From NCBI GenBank assembly GCA_035765895.1, contig DASTWL010000053.1:1-64000 (forward strand): DNA of 64,000 nucleotides, in the 5' to 3' direction. Positions 53,730 through 62,156 of the stretch are shown here, in pieces (the stretch's first letter is position 1; every line of letters begins with the position of its first letter). Origin of the DNA: Verrucomicrobiia bacterium. Lineage in GTDB: Bacteria > Verrucomicrobiota > Verrucomicrobiia > Limisphaerales > DSYF01. The notes beneath the pieces are model-generated. The model was not told where the DNA came from and made no database searches. It saw only the letters and a program-made list of their open reading frames with translations. A program made the position numbers and the translations under genes.

Positions 53730-54149
53730 TCACCCGCGCAAGCGCGCCAGCAAATCCGCCAGTTGCGGTCCGACGCGGTGCAACTGTTCCCGGTGCGCTG
53801 CCGAGAGCTGCTCCAGCAATGCCTCACCGCGCACGGTCAGGGCCAGATAAACGCGCCGGCGATCCTGCGTGTCCGGTTCGCGCCGCGCCAGACGGGCGGA
53901 CACGAGCCGGTTCGCCAGCCCCACGGCGCTGTGATGCCGGAGCTGCAGCCGTTCGGCGAATTCGCTGATGGTCACACGGTCGCGCCCGGGAAAGCCCTTG
54001 ATGGCGAGCAAGGCCTGATGTTGTTGCGGCGTCAGCCCGGCGCCGCCGGCCGCCGCTTCGCTGAAGTGGAGGAACTGGCGCAGCGCATACCGCAGGGCGG
54101 CCAGCGTTTCATATTCCGCCTTGGAAATGTGGGTCGGTTTCGTCGGCAT
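53730..54149 (-). CDS. MarR family transcriptional regulator
   Basis: 139 residues from the ATG at 54149 (an upstream start at 54164 adds 5). Winged HTH: LTPQQHQALLAIKGFP, ISEFAERLQLRHHSAVGLANRLVSARLARREPDTQDRRRVYLALT, with the DxRxxx wing. Divergent from the ClC channel gene over 107 bp containing a perfect palindrome (54204-54222) that fits a MarR operator. Confidence 0.93.
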   Translation of the reverse strand: MPTKPTHISKAEYETLAALRYALRQFLHFSEAAAGGAGLTPQQHQALLAIKGFPGRDRVTISEFAERLQLRHHSAVGLANRLVSARLARREPDTQDRRRVYLALTVRGEALLEQLSAAHREQLHRVGPQLADLLARLRG

Positions 54150-54203
54150 GGCTTCGGTGAGCAAACGAGCAAACCATCCGGGCCGTCCAAAATCCAGTTG
54201 TTT

Positions 54204-54222
54204 TATATCGCACTACGATATA
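54204..54222. promoter_or_regulatory. Palindrome TATATCG-CACTA-CGATATA, likely MarR operator
   Basis: Perfect 7-bp arms around 5 bases, centred between the MarR start (54149) and the ClC start (54257). The AT-rich half-sites could overlap -10/-35 elements of either gene. Confidence 0.65.
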
Positions 54223-54256
54223 TTTTTCCGGCGTCCGGGTGCTCCCGGCCATCATC

Positions 54257-56044
54257 ATGACTCATTCTCAAGCTACGCCGGATCGGCTGTCGGATTTCCG
54301 CGCGGACCGGCGCATGTTGTTGCTCGCCGGTTTCGCCGTGCCCATCGGCGCCATCAGCGCCCTCGTTGCCAAAGCGTTGCTGTGGCTGATTGCGCTGATC
54401 ACCAACCTCGCCTTCTTTCACCGCTGGTCGATCGCGCCCACCCTGCCCCAGGACCATCACCTTGGCTGGTGGGTGGTGCTGGTGCCGGTCGCCGGCGCCC
54501 TGATAATCGGGCTCATGGCGCGTTATGGCTCGGAAAAAATCCGGGGCCACGGCATCCCTGAAGCGATTGAGGCCATCCTGATGGGGAAAAGTTTGATCCA
54601 GGCACGCGTCGCCATCCTGAAGCCCATTTCGTCGGCCATCTCAATCGGCACGGGCGGCCCGTTCGGTGCGGAGGGGCCGATCATCATGACCGGCGGCGCC
54701 TTTGGCTCGCTGTTCGCGCAGTTCTTTCACCTGTCGGCAGCGGAGCGCAAAACCCTGCTGGCCGCAGGTGCGGCGGGCGGCATGGCGGCCGTGTTCGCCA
54801 CCCCCGTGGCGGCCGTGCTGCTCGCGGTGGAGCTTCTGCTGTTCGAATGGAAGCCACGCAGCTTCGTGCCGGTGGCGGTCGCCGCTGTCGTGGCCGCGGC
54901 GTTGCGGGTGCCACTGCTCGGGGAAGGTCCCATTTTCCCCGTGTTGCCGCATGACAGCCTGAGCGGCTCGACCCTGCTGATGGCCGGCGGCGTCGGCATC
55001 ATCGTGGGGCTGGTGGCCACGCTGCTGACTTTGCTGGTGTATGCGTGTGAAGACCTGTTCGAACGCTTTTCCATTCACTGGATGTGGTGGCCGGCACTGG
55101 GCGCCGTTGTCGTTGGCATCGGCGGCGTCATCGATCCGCGTGTGCTGGGCGTGGGCTACAACACGATTCACGCATTGATGCGCGGGGAAATTCTGGGCGC
55201 GGCGCTGATTGGCCTGCTGATTGCCAAGGCCATTGTCTGGTCCGTGGCGCTGGGCTCGGGCACTTCCGGCGGCGTGCTGGCGCCATTGCTCATCATTGGC
55301 GGCGCGGTGGGTGCGTTGCTGGGGCAATGGCTGCCCGCGGGCGACCCGCGCCTGTGGGCGCTGGCGGGCATGGCGGCAATGATGGCCGGCATGATGAACG
55401 CCCCGCTGACCGGGATGATTTTTGCCCTGGAACTGTCGCACGATCTGAACACCCTGCCCGTGCTGCTGATCGGCTGCACCGCCGCCTTCGGCGTCGCGAT
55501 TCTGCTCCTGCGCCGCTCCATCCTGACCGAAAAACTGGCGCGGCGCGGCCAGCACATCGCCCGTGAATACAGCGTCGACACCTTTGAACTGATGCGCGTG
55601 GCGGATGTCATGGACCCGTCGCCGCCGACCATTCACTGCGATCTCACCATCGCCCGGCTGTCGGATTTGATCGCCCGGGGCGACACGTCCGTGTCCCGCC
55701 GGCAGGGAACGCTCATCGTGGACCCGCAAAATCGCCTGGCGGGCATCATCACCCGTGGCGATGTCGTGCGGGCGCTGCAAGCCGACCCCACGGGCGCGAC
55801 CACCGTGCTGGCCGTGGGCAAACGCGAACTGGTCGTCGCCCACCCCGACGAACTGCTGCGCGACGCGCTGGGCCGGATGTTGCGTCACAACATCGGCCGG
55901 CTGCCCGTCGTGGAGCGCGACCATCCCGAGCACGCGGTGGGTTATCTCGGCCGCTCGTGCATTCTCGCCGCCCGCCTGCGCCAGCATGACGAGGAAGAGG
56001 TGCGGGAGCGCAGCCGCATGCTTCATTCATTGATTCCCGGTTAA
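54257..56044 (+). CDS. ClC-type chloride channel/antiporter with C-terminal CBS pair
   Basis: 595 residues from the ATG at 54257 (the upstream GTG at 54239 adds 6). Membrane part with GHGIPEAI, GTGGPFGAEGPIIMTGGAFGS and GTSGGVLAPLLIIGGAVGA, the anion-site loops; then two CBS domains (about residues 460-585; GIITRGDVVRAL, LPVVERD). The first ClC motif reads GHGIP where many have GSGIP, so the anion specificity may differ. CBS domains probably bind adenine nucleotides. Regulated by the divergent MarR gene (inference). Confidence 0.92.
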   Translation: MTHSQATPDRLSDFRADRRMLLLAGFAVPIGAISALVAKALLWLIALITNLAFFHRWSIAPTLPQDHHLGWWVVLVPVAGALIIGLMARYGSEKIRGHGIPEAIEAILMGKSLIQARVAILKPISSAISIGTGGPFGAEGPIIMTGGAFGSLFAQFFHLSAAERKTLLAAGAAGGMAAVFATPVAAVLLAVELLLFEWKPRSFVPVAVAAVVAAALRVPLLGEGPIFPVLPHDSLSGSTLLMAGGVGIIVGLVATLLTLLVYACEDLFERFSIHWMWWPALGAVVVGIGGVIDPRVLGVGYNTIHALMRGEILGAALIGLLIAKAIVWSVALGSGTSGGVLAPLLIIGGAVGALLGQWLPAGDPRLWALAGMAAMMAGMMNAPLTGMIFALELSHDLNTLPVLLIGCTAAFGVAILLLRRSILTEKLARRGQHIAREYSVDTFELMRVADVMDPSPPTIHCDLTIARLSDLIARGDTSVSRRQGTLIVDPQNRLAGIITRGDVVRALQADPTGATTVLAVGKRELVVAHPDELLRDALGRMLRHNIGRLPVVERDHPEHAVGYLGRSCILAARLRQHDEEEVRERSRMLHSLIPG

Positions 56045-56071
56045 ACCTTCAGCCCAACACCCACCGAACCT

Positions 56072-56137
56072 ATGATGCTCTGCTTGAAATTCGCCGTCGC
56101 GGTCACCTTCGGCCTTGGCATTCTCGCCTTGTTGTAA
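56072..56137 (+). CDS. Possible 21-residue hydrophobic peptide
   Basis: Reads MMLCLKFAVAVTFGLGILALL and stops one base before the convergent DGC gene's stop. No Shine-Dalgarno is obvious. Could be a small membrane peptide or chance. Confidence 0.25.
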   Translation: MMLCLKFAVAVTFGLGILALL

Positions 56138-56138
56138 T

Positions 56139-56585
56139 TCAACCCACCGCCGCCCCGGCGGCCGGCGCGGGCGCGGGGCCCGGCGCATCCAGAACGCGCC
56201 GGGCCGCCGCCACGCCGGCGGCAATGCGCTCGTCGTTCGGCGGACAGTTTCCTTTGCGCAGGCCGATTTCGTGCAATTGCAAATGCGCGAACGTGTTCAG
56301 GCCGGCGAGTTCGAGCGTCTTCCGGGCGCAATTCAGCGGGCAGCCGTCGATGACGAGAATGCGTTGCGCCTTTTCACCCTTGTTCAACAACGGCTTCACG
56401 CGCCCGCCGATGCCGGCCAGGCAGGACATTTCGCCGCCGCCTTCGCGGCTCAACTGCCGCGCGATGCGGTCGGCCAGTTCACCCGCATCCGAACATCCGG
56501 AGCAGGCATAGACAATCGGTTTCGCGGGCAGCGCGGGCTGCGGCGCGGACGCCGGCGAAGTCGCGGGAGGATTTGTCGGATTCAT
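56139..56585 (-). CDS. DGC-domain zinc/metal-binding protein at the end of the nos operon
   Basis: 148 residues. Cys pattern ACSGCSDAGELAD, MSCLAGIGG, DGCPLNCARK fits the PF08859 DGC domain (putative zinc-binding). Ala/Pro-rich tails at both ends. The start overlaps the SCO1 gene's stop by ATGA, so it is part of the nos run. It may handle a metal or persulfide for NosZ maturation (inference). Confidence 0.8.
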   Translation of the reverse strand: MNPTNPPATSPASAPQPALPAKPIVYACSGCSDAGELADRIARQLSREGGGEMSCLAGIGGRVKPLLNKGEKAQRILVIDGCPLNCARKTLELAGLNTFAHLQLHEIGLRKGNCPPNDERIAAGVAAARRVLDAPGPAPAPAAGAAVG

Positions 56586-57508
56586 CGCACCGCCACCTCC
56601 TGACTTCCGGTCAACGTTTCACGCACCCTGCGCTGCACCTCGTAAGGCGTCCACACGTTGCTCTTCCACAAATGCACCAGCCGCCCGTCCGGCCCGATGA
56701 GCGCCGTGCGCAGGTCGTGCGAGATCAGGCCATTTTCGCGGACGTAATAAAGCCCGAGCAGTTGCGCCACCGTGTCAATCTGCCCGGCGTCGCCCGTCGC
56801 AAAGGTCCAGTCCGCCGTGCGGGCCTCGTAGCGCGACGCATACTCCTTGAGCACGGCCGGCGTATCGAACTCCGGATCCATGCTGATGCTCAACAAGTGA
56901 TAACGGCCCGGCAGCTCCTTGTTCAGACGCTGCTCCAATTCGGCAAAATGCTTCGACATGAGCGGGCAAAAATTCGGCAGCGGGCAGCGCGTGTAAATGA
57001 ACGTCAGCACGACCGCCCGACCGCGATAATCGCTGAGCCGGACGGCGCGCCCGTCCTGATCCACCAGTTGGAAGTCCGGCACGGTTTCGCCCACTTGCAC
57101 GCGTTCCGCTTCACGGTCGGCCAATGTCGCGGCGGAAGCATCCACCGCAGCGGCTTCCGCGGGCGCGGCACTGCCCAGCTTTTGCACGCGTGCGATCCAG
57201 GAATCATCATCCGTCACGGCCAGTTCAAACTGCACCTCGTCCCCCGGCGCCAACCCGTTGAGGACCGCGACATCCTTCACCTCAAACGGCATCGTCATGG
57301 CCGGCATGTAATCCGGAATGGCCTCGTGCGTGATGCGCACCGTGCGGTTGGTCAGGTCGAGGCTGCGCACCTGCCCCCGCACCACAAACGTCTTCACGCC
57401 CGCGTTCATCACCGCGGTGGTTGATTGCTGATGGCGCAGCGCCAGCACGGACGACACGGCCACGAGGGTCAACAGCCCCAGTCCAGCGAGGATTACTTTC
57501 GTTTTCAT
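56582..57508 (-). CDS. SCO1/SenC copper chaperone fused to a CusF-like domain
   Basis: 308 residues. Membrane anchor at the N-terminus, CusF/CopZ-like OB fold (about 40-110; HEAIPDYMPAMTMPFEVKD, Met-rich), then SCO thioredoxin-like domain (about 135-300). The copper Cys pair is RCPLPNFCPLM, CX5C rather than the usual CX3C; distal His in ISHDLRTALIG. Likely delivers copper to CuA of NosZ or reduces its Cys. It lies 7 bp after the nosY stop. Confidence 0.88.
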   Translation of the reverse strand: MKTKVILAGLGLLTLVAVSSVLALRHQQSTTAVMNAGVKTFVVRGQVRSLDLTNRTVRITHEAIPDYMPAMTMPFEVKDVAVLNGLAPGDEVQFELAVTDDDSWIARVQKLGSAAPAEAAAVDASAATLADREAERVQVGETVPDFQLVDQDGRAVRLSDYRGRAVVLTFIYTRCPLPNFCPLMSKHFAELEQRLNKELPGRYHLLSISMDPEFDTPAVLKEYASRYEARTADWTFATGDAGQIDTVAQLLGLYYVRENGLISHDLRTALIGPDGRLVHLWKSNVWTPYEVQRRVRETLTGSQEVAVR

Positions 57509-57515
57509 AGGCGAA

Positions 57516-58517
57516 TCACAAATCGGCCCGGCGCAATCGCCACAAACTGCCGCCCAGGGCCACCGTCAACCACAGCGCCGTCGTCAGCCACGGCAACAGC
57601 CGGGGCACGCGCACGCCGGTTGGCTGCGGCAGGTTCATGGCACGGAACACATCAACCGGATTGAGCGCCAGCCAGCCCAGGGTCAGGGCCGGGCTGGCGG
57701 CCGCCGCGCGCGCCGCCGCATCGGGCACCTCGTCGTAAGCGGAATGCAAATCCGCCGCGGCATTCACATGCGTGGCATCGCAGACCACTTCGATTTCCCG
57801 GGTCGCCGCCGGGGCCTGGGTGGAGACCAGCACGCCCAGCGCCACCAGATCGAACACAAAGACCGCCGCACACCATGCCAGCAGCGCGAGCACCAGCGCC
57901 TGCACGCGTGTGCGGCTGAAGCTGGAAAGCGTCAACCCGATGCCGAGAAACACGATGCCCAGCCCCAAACCCGAAAACGCCAGCCGCAGAAACGGGCCGC
58001 AGCCGCGATCCTTCGCCGCGAGGCCAATGGCCACGCCCGCGATGACAAATCCGAGCACGAGCGGCACGCTGAGCGTGAGGCAGCCGCCCAGAAATTTGCC
58101 CAGCACCAGCCGCGTCCGGCTCACGCCGCTGGCCAGCGTCAGCCGCAAGGTGCGTTCGTCCGCTTCGCTGACAATGAGGTCATGCCCGAGCAGCAGGCCC
58201 AGCAACGGCACCAGATACTGGACCAGGTTGAGCAGGCTGATCACGGTGCGCTCGTAACCTTGCACGCCGATCCGGCCAATCTGGAGCAGGCCAAAGCAGC
58301 TCGTCAGGCCAATCGCACCGAGCCACACCAGCACACACGCCAGCACCCAGCCGCTGCGCAGCCGGTCGCCAAACTCCTTCGTGGCCAGCAACGCCACCTG
58401 CGCGCCGGCGCGCCGGCGCTGGGCAAATCCCGCGCGCGAACAGGCGGGCACCCGCATGGATGTTGCGGCGGCCACGGCATCGGGGCTGACGCGCAATGGC
58501 AGGGCGGAATCGTTCAT
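57516..58517 (-). CDS. nosY: Nos ABC transporter permease NosY
   Basis: 333 residues, about six membrane helices. It has the ABC-2 permease layout with the NosY hallmark LNPVDVFRAMNLPQP near the C-terminus. Works with NosF and NosD to mature the copper centre of N2O reductase. Starts on the last base of the nosF stop (TGATG). Confidence 0.9.
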   Translation of the reverse strand: MNDSALPLRVSPDAVAAATSMRVPACSRAGFAQRRRAGAQVALLATKEFGDRLRSGWVLACVLVWLGAIGLTSCFGLLQIGRIGVQGYERTVISLLNLVQYLVPLLGLLLGHDLIVSEADERTLRLTLASGVSRTRLVLGKFLGGCLTLSVPLVLGFVIAGVAIGLAAKDRGCGPFLRLAFSGLGLGIVFLGIGLTLSSFSRTRVQALVLALLAWCAAVFVFDLVALGVLVSTQAPAATREIEVVCDATHVNAAADLHSAYDEVPDAAARAAAASPALTLGWLALNPVDVFRAMNLPQPTGVRVPRLLPWLTTALWLTVALGGSLWRLRRADL

Positions 58518-59245
58518 CAGGCGAACACCTCCTCCCGCTGCTGCTCGCGGGCGATGCGTTGATACATCGCCTCCAGTGATTCGCCGCCGTGCTCCGCGCG
58601 CAACGCGCCGAGCGGGCCGGCCGCCGCCAGACGTCCGCGCAACAGCACCGCGACGTGCGTGGCAAGCGGTTCCACCGCCGACATCGTGTGCGTGGAAATC
58701 AACAACGTCGCGCCGCGTTCGCTTTCCTCGCGCAACAGCATTTGCAGCGTGTCGAGCAACGCCGGATCGAGGCCGTTGAAAGGTTCATCGAGCACCAGCA
58801 CCTCCGGCTGCCCGCACAAGGCAATGGCCAGGCCGAGCCGTTGCAACATGCCTTTCGACAACTCGCGCACCGGACGCCGCCGCACCGCGAGCAGGCCCAC
58901 GCGCGCCAGTTGCCGGTCGGTCTCGGCAGCCGTCAATCCTTTGAGCCGGCCAAAGAACGCCGCGTTGTCCGCCACGGTGCGGTGCGGATAAAGCGAAACC
59001 CGCTCGGCGACATAACCGAACCACGCCCGATCGGCGTCGCTGAGCAGACGTCCGTGCCACTGAATCGTGCCGTGCGTCGGCAACGTCAGCCCCAGCAGGC
59101 AACCGAACAGCGTGGATTTGCCCGCGCCGTTGGGACCGAGCACGGCCAGCACGCTGCCGCGTTCGACGGACAGCGACACGTCGTCCAGGGCGCACGTCGC
59201 GCCGTAGCACTTCGTCAGGCGGGAGATGTCGAGTCGGCCGTTCAT
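58517..59245 (-). CDS. nosF: Nos ABC transporter ATPase NosF
   Basis: 242 residues from the ATG at 59245. Walker A GPNGAGKST, signature region ELSKGMLQRLGLAIAL, Walker B VLVLDEPFNGLDP, H-loop ISTHTMS. Energises NosY. Overlaps nosD by ATGA. Confidence 0.93.
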   Translation of the reverse strand: MNGRLDISRLTKCYGATCALDDVSLSVERGSVLAVLGPNGAGKSTLFGCLLGLTLPTHGTIQWHGRLLSDADRAWFGYVAERVSLYPHRTVADNAAFFGRLKGLTAAETDRQLARVGLLAVRRRPVRELSKGMLQRLGLAIALCGQPEVLVLDEPFNGLDPALLDTLQMLLREESERGATLLISTHTMSAVEPLATHVAVLLRGRLAAAGPLGALRAEHGGESLEAMYQRIAREQQREEVFA

Positions 59246-60630
59246 GGTTTGCCCGTTACGGCGAGCGCCGAAAGCGGCGCGGTTGAGATTGGGAAAGGGT
59301 TTGTGCCGGCCTGCGCCCATGGACCGCGATTCGCGGGGGGCACCACGCGCACCCGGTCCGGCCGCATCAGCGGCGCCAAATCCGTCACGCCCGTCGTGTC
59401 GAGCAGCGGCATGAGTTCCTCGCCCTTGCGCAGCAACCCCAACGCCGGACTCAGCGCCAGCACGCGCGCCTGCGGATGCCGGTCCACGAGGTAACCGAAG
59501 ACATCCGTCTCGTGATACGGCGTGTCGCCGAGGCCGTCGCCATTCCGGTCGCTGCCCGTGTAATCGCTCCAATAATTGCCCGTGCCGCGCTCGGAAAACT
59601 GGTTTGGTCCGCGCCGGCCCTGCTCCGTTTCAAACGGCGGCTGCCAGACCTGATCGGTGTTCCGGATGAAGGCGTTGGCGACGAAAATGTTCTGCTCGGA
59701 GCCGTTGCTCAGGTAGAGGCCGATGTCGTTCGTGGCGATGACATTTCCCACAAAGCGGTTCTGGTTGGCCTGCTGGACGAAAAAGCCGCGGTTCTGGCCC
59801 GCCGCCACGTTCCGCAGGAAACGCGAGGTGTCGATTTGCTTGAGCACGAGGCCGTGACGCCGGTTGGCCGTCATCACGTTGCCTTCCACCAGCAGGTCCC
59901 GGCTGAACATGAGCGTCGCGCCCACGGCGTTCCGGCTCAGCGTGTTCGTCAACAGCCGGTTCCGGTGCGAATACATGTAGTGAATGCCGAAACGCGTGTC
60001 CCAAACGCGGTTGTCGGCGATGAGCGTGTCATCGGCGTAGGACATATAGATGCCGTCGCGCTTGTCATGAATGACGTTCGCCGTGATGCTGTTGCCCCGC
60101 GTCTTCCACAAATGAATGCCGTTGCCGCGGCGCGCCGATGGCAGGCGGGCGTCCCCGACAATTTCATTCGCCGCCACCACGCAATTGCTGACGCCCCGCA
60201 CGTAAATGCCAAACGCATCGTTCTCAATGCGGCAGCCGCGCACCTCGGCTTCCGGCGCGGCCATCAGGATGCCGCAGTCAAACGCCGTCAAATCGCGGCC
60301 GGAATGGCGGACGGTGAAACCTGTCACCGTTACGTGTGATCCCGTGATCGTCAGGGCCGTGCCCGTGCCGTCGCCATCGAGCACGGGCGCATTGGTGCCG
60401 ACGAGCCGAATGGACCGGGTCAGCGTCAGCTTTCCGTGAAACACCGCGGGACCTTCGACCAGAATCGTGTCGCCCGCGCCCGCCTGGTCGATCGCCGCCT
60501 GGAGCACGGCCGCGGAGGAGGCGGTCGTCGTCGCGCGCACCACGCAGGCCGCGGAGGGTGGCCGGGTTTCCGACCACAGCCGCGCGCCAGCCAGGCCGGT
60601 CAGCACCAGAATGAGGGTCAGGGTTCGCAT
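59242..60630 (-). CDS. nosD: Periplasmic copper-maturation protein NosD
   Basis: 462 residues from the ATG at 60630. Signal peptide LTLILVLTGLAGARLWS. A parallel beta-helix with NosD/carbohydrate-binding-like repeats (GNSITANVIHDKRDGIYMSY, NRLLTNTLSRNAVGATLMFS, VFGYLVDRHP). Known role: cooperates with NosFY in copper-sulfide cluster assembly for NosZ. The stop overlaps nosF. Confidence 0.92.
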   Translation of the reverse strand: MRTLTLILVLTGLAGARLWSETRPPSAACVVRATTTASSAAVLQAAIDQAGAGDTILVEGPAVFHGKLTLTRSIRLVGTNAPVLDGDGTGTALTITGSHVTVTGFTVRHSGRDLTAFDCGILMAAPEAEVRGCRIENDAFGIYVRGVSNCVVAANEIVGDARLPSARRGNGIHLWKTRGNSITANVIHDKRDGIYMSYADDTLIADNRVWDTRFGIHYMYSHRNRLLTNTLSRNAVGATLMFSRDLLVEGNVMTANRRHGLVLKQIDTSRFLRNVAAGQNRGFFVQQANQNRFVGNVIATNDIGLYLSNGSEQNIFVANAFIRNTDQVWQPPFETEQGRRGPNQFSERGTGNYWSDYTGSDRNGDGLGDTPYHETDVFGYLVDRHPQARVLALSPALGLLRKGEELMPLLDTTGVTDLAPLMRPDRVRVVPPANRGPWAQAGTNPFPISTAPLSALAVTGKP

Positions 60631-62156
60631 CACAGTTTGGCCAGCGCGCCGGCCGGATCGCCGCCGAGTGCGGAGAGCACGGTGAACACAACGGAGTTGA
60701 TGACGCGGGTATGGTCGAAGGCGACGAGCACCGCGACCGAAATCATCACCACCGCGCTGGCCCATTGCAGGCCGCGGGTCAGCCACGGCCGGTGCACGAA
60801 CTGCCAGGTCCAGTTGCCGACGGCCACCGCAATGGCCGCCATCGGCACCGCCAGCGCCAGCGAATACGTGCCGAGAATCAGCGCCCCCCAATACCACGTC
60901 GAGGTGCCGACAAAAATCAGCAGCGGATACAAAATCGCGCCGCCCATGCAGGTGAGACAACCCACGGACAGGCCAAGCCCGGCGCAGAAGGAATTCAGCG
61001 GGGTGATGTTGCCCGGTTCGCGCAGGCTTTGTCCCGGCGCGCGAATGATCGCGGCGCGCCGCGGTGAAACCCAGCCAACCACCGCCGCCAGTCCGAGGCG
61101 GAATTTGCGTCCCAGTTGGCCCAGCCAGACATAGCACTGGCTGCCCCGCTTCAACACGCCCACGGATTTCAAGGCGAAGAACACCAGGAACGAGGCGCCC
61201 ACCCAGTTGGCGTAACGCGCCCACGGACCAAACAGGCCGTGACCGGCGTGCGGCGCGTGCACTTCTTCGTCGGCGCCGGTCGCGCCCGCCGTGGCCGGCG
61301 GCCGGCCGCAAAACACTTCTTCAAGTTTGGCGCCGCCCTGCAGTTTGGTTTGCATCCCTAGCAGTTGCTGGCCCATGAGCGCGACGGTGGCGCCGCTGGC
61401 CATGTAAAGCACCGTGAAGCCCGCCACGAACGCCGCGAGGTTGCGCAGAATTCGGGCCCGCACCGCCACAGGCAGCCGCGTGCCGCGTTCGGCGAGCGCC
61501 GCCGAGCTGACCACGCCCGCGATGATGCCGGTGTAATACGTGGTCAGTTCAATCGCGCACGGGCTGAGGATGACCATCAACGCGCCAATGACACCGAGCG
61601 CGAGCATGAGCGTGCTGGCCAGCGTCCGCGCGGGGGTGGGTTCGATCACGGGCAGTTTCCATTCAAACACCCGCTCGGGCGTCTTGCCGACGCCGTCCAC
61701 CAACAGGCGGAAATGGCCGCGGGACGGCGCGAAAATGGCCTGGCCCGTGTTGTCCACGAGCGGGAACACGAGCAGATACATGTTGTGATGCTCGCTCAAC
61801 ACCACCGGTGTGCCCAACGACGGATAGCGGTCGCCGTGGCTGTCCTCGAGCAGCACCTTGCCGCGCAGGTCGAGGTCGGCAATCGTGCCGACGTGCGTGT
61901 TGATGCCGATCAGGAACGGCTGCGCCCGGCCCTCCCACTTCTGGAGATACGGCTCCAGCTTCACGCGCTTCACAAACTCCGGCGTCGCGTAGGTCGCGTC
62001 CACAAACACGTCCGCAAGCGAAACCCGGGACGCATCGCTCTGCCGTGCGGTGGCCGGGCTGCCCGACTGAACCTTGGGCACGACGTAAATGCCGACCGCG
62101 AAAACGGCAAGCAGCAGTGTGACTCCGAAGACAAAGAGAATGCGCGTGGCTTTCAT
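60630..62156 (-). CDS. DsbD/CcdA-like membrane protein with N-terminal periplasmic domain (nos operon)
   Basis: 508 residues. One membrane anchor, a periplasmic beta domain (about 40-180; LIGINTHVGTIADL, LGTPVVLSEHHNMYLLVF), then a polytopic part with SPCAIELTTYYTGIIAG and CAGLGLSVGCLTCMGGAILYPLL, giving Cys residues in membrane helices as in CcdA/DsbD. Probably passes reducing equivalents to the periplasm for NosZ or SCO1 thiols. Inference from context and topology; the name is not fixed. Confidence 0.78.
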   Translation of the reverse strand: MKATRILFVFGVTLLLAVFAVGIYVVPKVQSGSPATARQSDASRVSLADVFVDATYATPEFVKRVKLEPYLQKWEGRAQPFLIGINTHVGTIADLDLRGKVLLEDSHGDRYPSLGTPVVLSEHHNMYLLVFPLVDNTGQAIFAPSRGHFRLLVDGVGKTPERVFEWKLPVIEPTPARTLASTLMLALGVIGALMVILSPCAIELTTYYTGIIAGVVSSAALAERGTRLPVAVRARILRNLAAFVAGFTVLYMASGATVALMGQQLLGMQTKLQGGAKLEEVFCGRPPATAGATGADEEVHAPHAGHGLFGPWARYANWVGASFLVFFALKSVGVLKRGSQCYVWLGQLGRKFRLGLAAVVGWVSPRRAAIIRAPGQSLREPGNITPLNSFCAGLGLSVGCLTCMGGAILYPLLIFVGTSTWYWGALILGTYSLALAVPMAAIAVAVGNWTWQFVHRPWLTRGLQWASAVVMISVAVLVAFDHTRVINSVVFTVLSALGGDPAGALAKL

